Positions 5,853 to 8,220 of a DNA stretch of 8,220 nt are shown here, piece by piece (the stretch's first letter is position 1; each line of letters starts with the position of its first letter). Position numbers and translations under genes: made by a program. The notes under the pieces are model-generated. The model was not told the DNA's origin. It ran no database searches and saw only the letters and a program-made list of their open reading frames with translations. This DNA is from Candidatus Methylomirabilota bacterium (GTDB lineage Bacteria; Methylomirabilota; Methylomirabilia; Methylomirabilales; JACQHM01): assembly GCA_016199025.1 (NCBI GenBank), contig JACQHM010000052.1, positions 1-8,220 on the forward strand. Direction: 5' to 3'.

Positions 5853-5935
5853 TCGCTTTTCGGTACCAGAAACCATCTATCATCGAGCAACGTCAGGTTT
5901 CGGATCTTCCCCTTATTCTTGTAAAGGAGCAACCC

Positions 5936-7537
5936 GTGAAAAAGGGCATCAGGTGGCGTATCATCCTCCTTCTGGCCACGACGGCCATCGCCGTCTATTA
6001 CCTCCTACCGACCATCTCAAGGATCTCGTCCCTCCCGCCCCTCCTTCCGGCCTTCCTGCCCCGGGCCGAGCGGTTGAACCTCGGCCTGGATCTTCGGGGC
6101 GGGATGCACCTCGTCCTGGAGGTCCAGACGGAAAAGGCCGTGGAAAACACCATGGAGCGGCTTACGGCGGAGCTTCGGAGGGCGGCGGAGAAGGAGCAAA
6201 TCCCTGTGGGGGAGATCCAGCGGGAGGGGCAGGACCGGATCCGGGTCAGGCTGGCCGGCGCCGATGCCCAGGAGAAGTTCTCCAAGGTCCTCTCGGACTC
6301 TTCCACATTGAGATTGAAGCGGGAGGAGGTCCGCCCTGACGAGATCCTCCTCAAGCTGGACGAACGGGAAGCCAACAGGATCCAGGAGATGGCCGTCCGG
6401 CAGAGCCTGGAGACGATCCGGAACCGGGTGGACCAGTTCGGGGTGACGGAGCCCTACATCGCCCCCGAGGGGGAGAGGAGGATCGTCATCCAGCTCCCGG
6501 GGATCAAGGAGCCGGAGCGGGCCATCAACCTGGTGGGGAAAACGGCGCAGCTCGAGTTCAGGCTGCTGGACGACCAGGCCAACCTAGAGGAGGCCCTGAA
6601 GGGAAACGTCCCCGAGGGAGATGAGATCCTCTACCAGCATGTGAAGGGCGAGGAGAGGACCATCATCCGAAGGGTCCCTTATGTGGTGCAGAAGAAGGCC
6701 CTCTTGACCGGAGACCTCATCACCTCAGCCCGGGCGGCCATTAGCCCCGACACAGGGGAGTTCGAGGTAAACCTGGAACTCGATCGGGAGGGGGCCCGGA
6801 TCTTCGGCGAGGTCACGGCTCAACATGTCGGGAAGCATCTGGCCATCGTCCTGGATGGGGTCGTCCAGTCGGCGCCGAGGATTAACGAGCCGATCCCCGG
6901 CGGCCGGGCCAGGATCACAGGCCGCTTCACCGAGCAGGAGGCCACGGACCTGGCCATCGTGCTCCGGGCCGGGGCCCTCCCTGCGCCGGCGAAGATCATC
7001 CAGAACCTGACCGTGGGCCCGTCCCTCGGGCAGGATTCCATCAGGAACGGGATCAGGGCCTCCATCCTGGGCGGGATCCTCGTCATCCTCATCATGGTGG
7101 TCTACTATAAGGCCTCGGGGCTCATCGCCGACGGGGCCCTCCTCCTGAACCTGATCATGATGGTCGGGGCCTTGGCGATCCTCCGGGCCACCCTGACGCT
7201 TCCGGGTATTGCCGGCATCGCCTTGACCATCGGGATGGCCGTCGATTCCAACGTCCTGATCTTCGAACGGATCCGGGAGGAGCTCCGGCTCGGCAAGACG
7301 GTCCGTTCCGGCATCGATGCCGGCTATCAACGGGCCTGGGTGACCATCGTGGATTCTCACGTCACCACCCTGATCACCGCCCTGGCCCTTTTCCTCTTCG
7401 GCACCGGGCCCATCCGGGGCTTCGCCGTCACCCTCTCGATCGGGGTCATCCTGAACCTCTACACGGCCACCGTCGGGACCAAGGTGGTCTTCAATTGGCT
7501 CACGAGCCGCTGGCAGCTCAAACAACTAAGCATCTAA
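5936..7537 (+). CDS. secD: Protein translocase subunit SecD
   Basis: SecD works with SecF in the inner membrane as a proton-driven RND-type accessory to SecYEG, pulling exported proteins to the periplasmic side. The 533-residue protein begins with a basic tail and one membrane helix (about 8-24), followed by LNLGLDLRGGMHLVLEV (47-63), the SecD signature. The periplasmic P1 region includes NRVDQFGVTEP (163-172) and GGRARITGRFT (322-332). Membrane helices resume at about 372. GMAVDSNVLIFERIREEL (433-450) holds Asp437, equivalent to the E. coli proton-path Asp519, and FGTGPIRGFAVTLSIG (488-503) closes the transporter core. VDSHVTTLI replaces the more usual DANLTTLI. Length is normal for non-enteric SecD. 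The GTG start is set by AAGGAG (5924-5929), 6 nt upstream. secF follows 31 nt after the stop. No yajC lies immediately upstream. Confidence 0.97.
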   Translation: MKKGIRWRIILLLATTAIAVYYLLPTISRISSLPPLLPAFLPRAERLNLGLDLRGGMHLVLEVQTEKAVENTMERLTAELRRAAEKEQIPVGEIQREGQDRIRVRLAGADAQEKFSKVLSDSSTLRLKREEVRPDEILLKLDEREANRIQEMAVRQSLETIRNRVDQFGVTEPYIAPEGERRIVIQLPGIKEPERAINLVGKTAQLEFRLLDDQANLEEALKGNVPEGDEILYQHVKGEERTIIRRVPYVVQKKALLTGDLITSARAAISPDTGEFEVNLELDREGARIFGEVTAQHVGKHLAIVLDGVVQSAPRINEPIPGGRARITGRFTEQEATDLAIVLRAGALPAPAKIIQNLTVGPSLGQDSIRNGIRASILGGILVILIMVVYYKASGLIADGALLLNLIMMVGALAILRATLTLPGIAGIALTIGMAVDSNVLIFERIREELRLGKTVRSGIDAGYQRAWVTIVDSHVTTLITALALFLFGTGPIRGFAVTLSIGVILNLYTATVGTKVVFNWLTSRWQLKQLSI

Positions 7538-7539
7538 CA

Positions 7540-7573
7540 ATAGGGTATAGGGTTAGGGTATAAGGTATATGGA
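7540..7573. repeat. Degenerate 7-nt direct repeat at the secD-secF junction
   Basis: ATAGGGT (7540) and ATAGGGT (7547) are followed by a 6-nt variant TAGGGT (7554), then ATAAGGT (7560) and ATATGGA (7567). The run fills nearly the whole secD-secF spacer. The last unit contains the secF ATG (7569-7571), and the AGGG/AAGG cores are the only Shine-Dalgarno-like sequences available to secF. Confidence 0.75.
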
Positions 7574-8220
7574 ACTCATCAAGAAGACGAGCATCGACTT
7601 TATCGGCAAGCGGCGGATCGCCTACCTGATCTCCACCGCCTTGGTCCTCCTAGGCCTGCTTGCCTTCCTCTGGATCGCCCTCGGGGCGGCAAACCTCGGG
7701 ATCGAGTTCGTCGGCGGGACGTCAGTCCAGCTCAAGTTCGAACAGCCCCTCCCCTTGAGCGCCGTCCGGGAGGCCTTGGGTCGTGGCGGTCTCAAGGAGG
7801 CCCAGCCCCAACTGTTCGCCGGAGGGGATCAGCTCCTCATCAGGGTTAAGGGGTCCGAGGTGGGCCCCGGCGGGACGGCGGATCGGATCCAGGCCGTCCT
7901 GCGGGGGGCATTTCCCGATAACCCATTCACCGTGGAGGGCTCCGAGGAGGTGGGGCCGGCCATCGGCAAGGATCTCCGTCAGGCCGCCCTCATCGCTATC
8001 GCCGTCTCCCTCATCGGGATCATCGTCTACATCGCCTGGCGTTTCGACTTCAAGTTCGGGGTCGCGGCCACCATCGCCACCTTCCACGACGTCCTGGCCG
8101 TTCTGGGGATCGTCACCTTCCTGGGCAAGGAGATCAACCTCCTCATCGTGACCGCCCTCCTGACCATCGCCGGGTACTCCTTGACGGACACGGTGGTGGT
8201 CTACGACCGGATCCGGGAGA
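7569..8220 (+). CDS. secF: Protein translocase subunit SecF (3' end outside the window)
   Basis: The reading frame runs from ATG 7569 to the window end (217 codons); about 80-100 residues of the usual ~300 are missing. The N-terminus has a basic stretch and one membrane helix (about 17-38), followed by NLGIEFVGGTSVQLKF (42-57), the SecF counterpart of the SecD signature. After the periplasmic domain come EEVGPAIGKDLRQAAL (126-141), membrane helices from about 138, WRFDFKFGVAATIATFHDVL (157-176) and AGYSLTDTVVVYDRIRE (201-217). Asp207 is the conserved membrane acid; the residue before it is Thr where Asn (GYSLNDT) is common. SecF pairs with SecD in the translocase accessory complex, and the gene is in the same operon. 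The ribosome-binding region is made of 7-nt repeats: AGGG lies about 10 nt before the ATG and AAGGT 2 nt before it. There is no other plausible start nearby. Confidence 0.95.
   Translation, partial: MELIKKTSIDFIGKRRIAYLISTALVLLGLLAFLWIALGAANLGIEFVGGTSVQLKFEQPLPLSAVREALGRGGLKEAQPQLFAGGDQLLIRVKGSEVGPGGTADRIQAVLRGAFPDNPFTVEGSEEVGPAIGKDLRQAALIAIAVSLIGIIVYIAWRFDFKFGVAATIATFHDVLAVLGIVTFLGKEINLLIVTALLTIAGYSLTDTVVVYDRIRE

Noticed and set aside
6725..7525. 266-codon minus-strand open frame opposite secD
   Set aside because: The translation is almost entirely Asp/Gly/Pro/Arg with no motif, and secD is certain on the other strand. It is an antisense shadow.

Overview
The window is a high-GC bacterial chromosome segment with dense gene packing and frequent GTG/TTG starts. 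The genes suggest a Gram-negative bacterium: type II secretion / type IV pilus-like pseudopilins, a Wzy_C (O-antigen ligase-like) membrane protein, and SecD/SecF encoded as separate proteins. Three loci carry degenerate repeats with a 7-nt period. By general impression only, this and the strong AGG/GGG/GAG/ATC codon preference fit a deltaproteobacterial (Desulfobacterota-like), possibly thermophilic lineage. No marker in the window fixes the taxonomy.

Left part, minus strand (1-2783). Transcription runs right to left. A TPR-tailed O-antigen ligase/polymerase-family membrane protein comes first. After a 97-nt gap holding a good sigma70-type promoter come two class III-signal pilin genes: a GspG-like pseudopilin and a prepilin cut off by the window edge. 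The two pilin genes overlap by one base (TGATG). This looks like the start of a pseudopilin cluster.

Middle, plus strand (2991-5777). A 207-nt divergent intergenic region separates the left part from a three-gene polyamine operon. The genes are speD (S-adenosylmethionine decarboxylase, TTG start), an aminopropyltransferase (speE family, 32-nt overlap with speD) and a fold-type-I PLP Arg/Lys/Orn decarboxylase starting 5 nt after speE. SpeD makes the aminopropyl donor, the PLP enzyme makes the amine acceptor (agmatine, putrescine or cadaverine) and SpeE joins them. The SpeE sequence recalls Thermus SpeE and plant ACL5 more than E. coli SpeE. The operon may therefore use agmatine as acceptor or make thermospermine-type products. 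A short hairpin followed by a T-run closes the operon.

Right part, plus strand (5936-8220). secD (complete) and secF (3' end outside the window) encode the proton-driven translocase accessory complex. No yajC lies immediately upstream.

Main unexplained signal. Three unrelated places carry runs of degenerate direct repeats with the same 7-nt period but different unit sequences: inside the ligase gene (about 12 units in unbroken phase), over the start and leader of the truncated prepilin gene, and across the secD-secF junction, where the run supplies the secF ribosome-binding region and start codon. A shared period without shared sequence points to a repeat-generating process rather than copies of one element.
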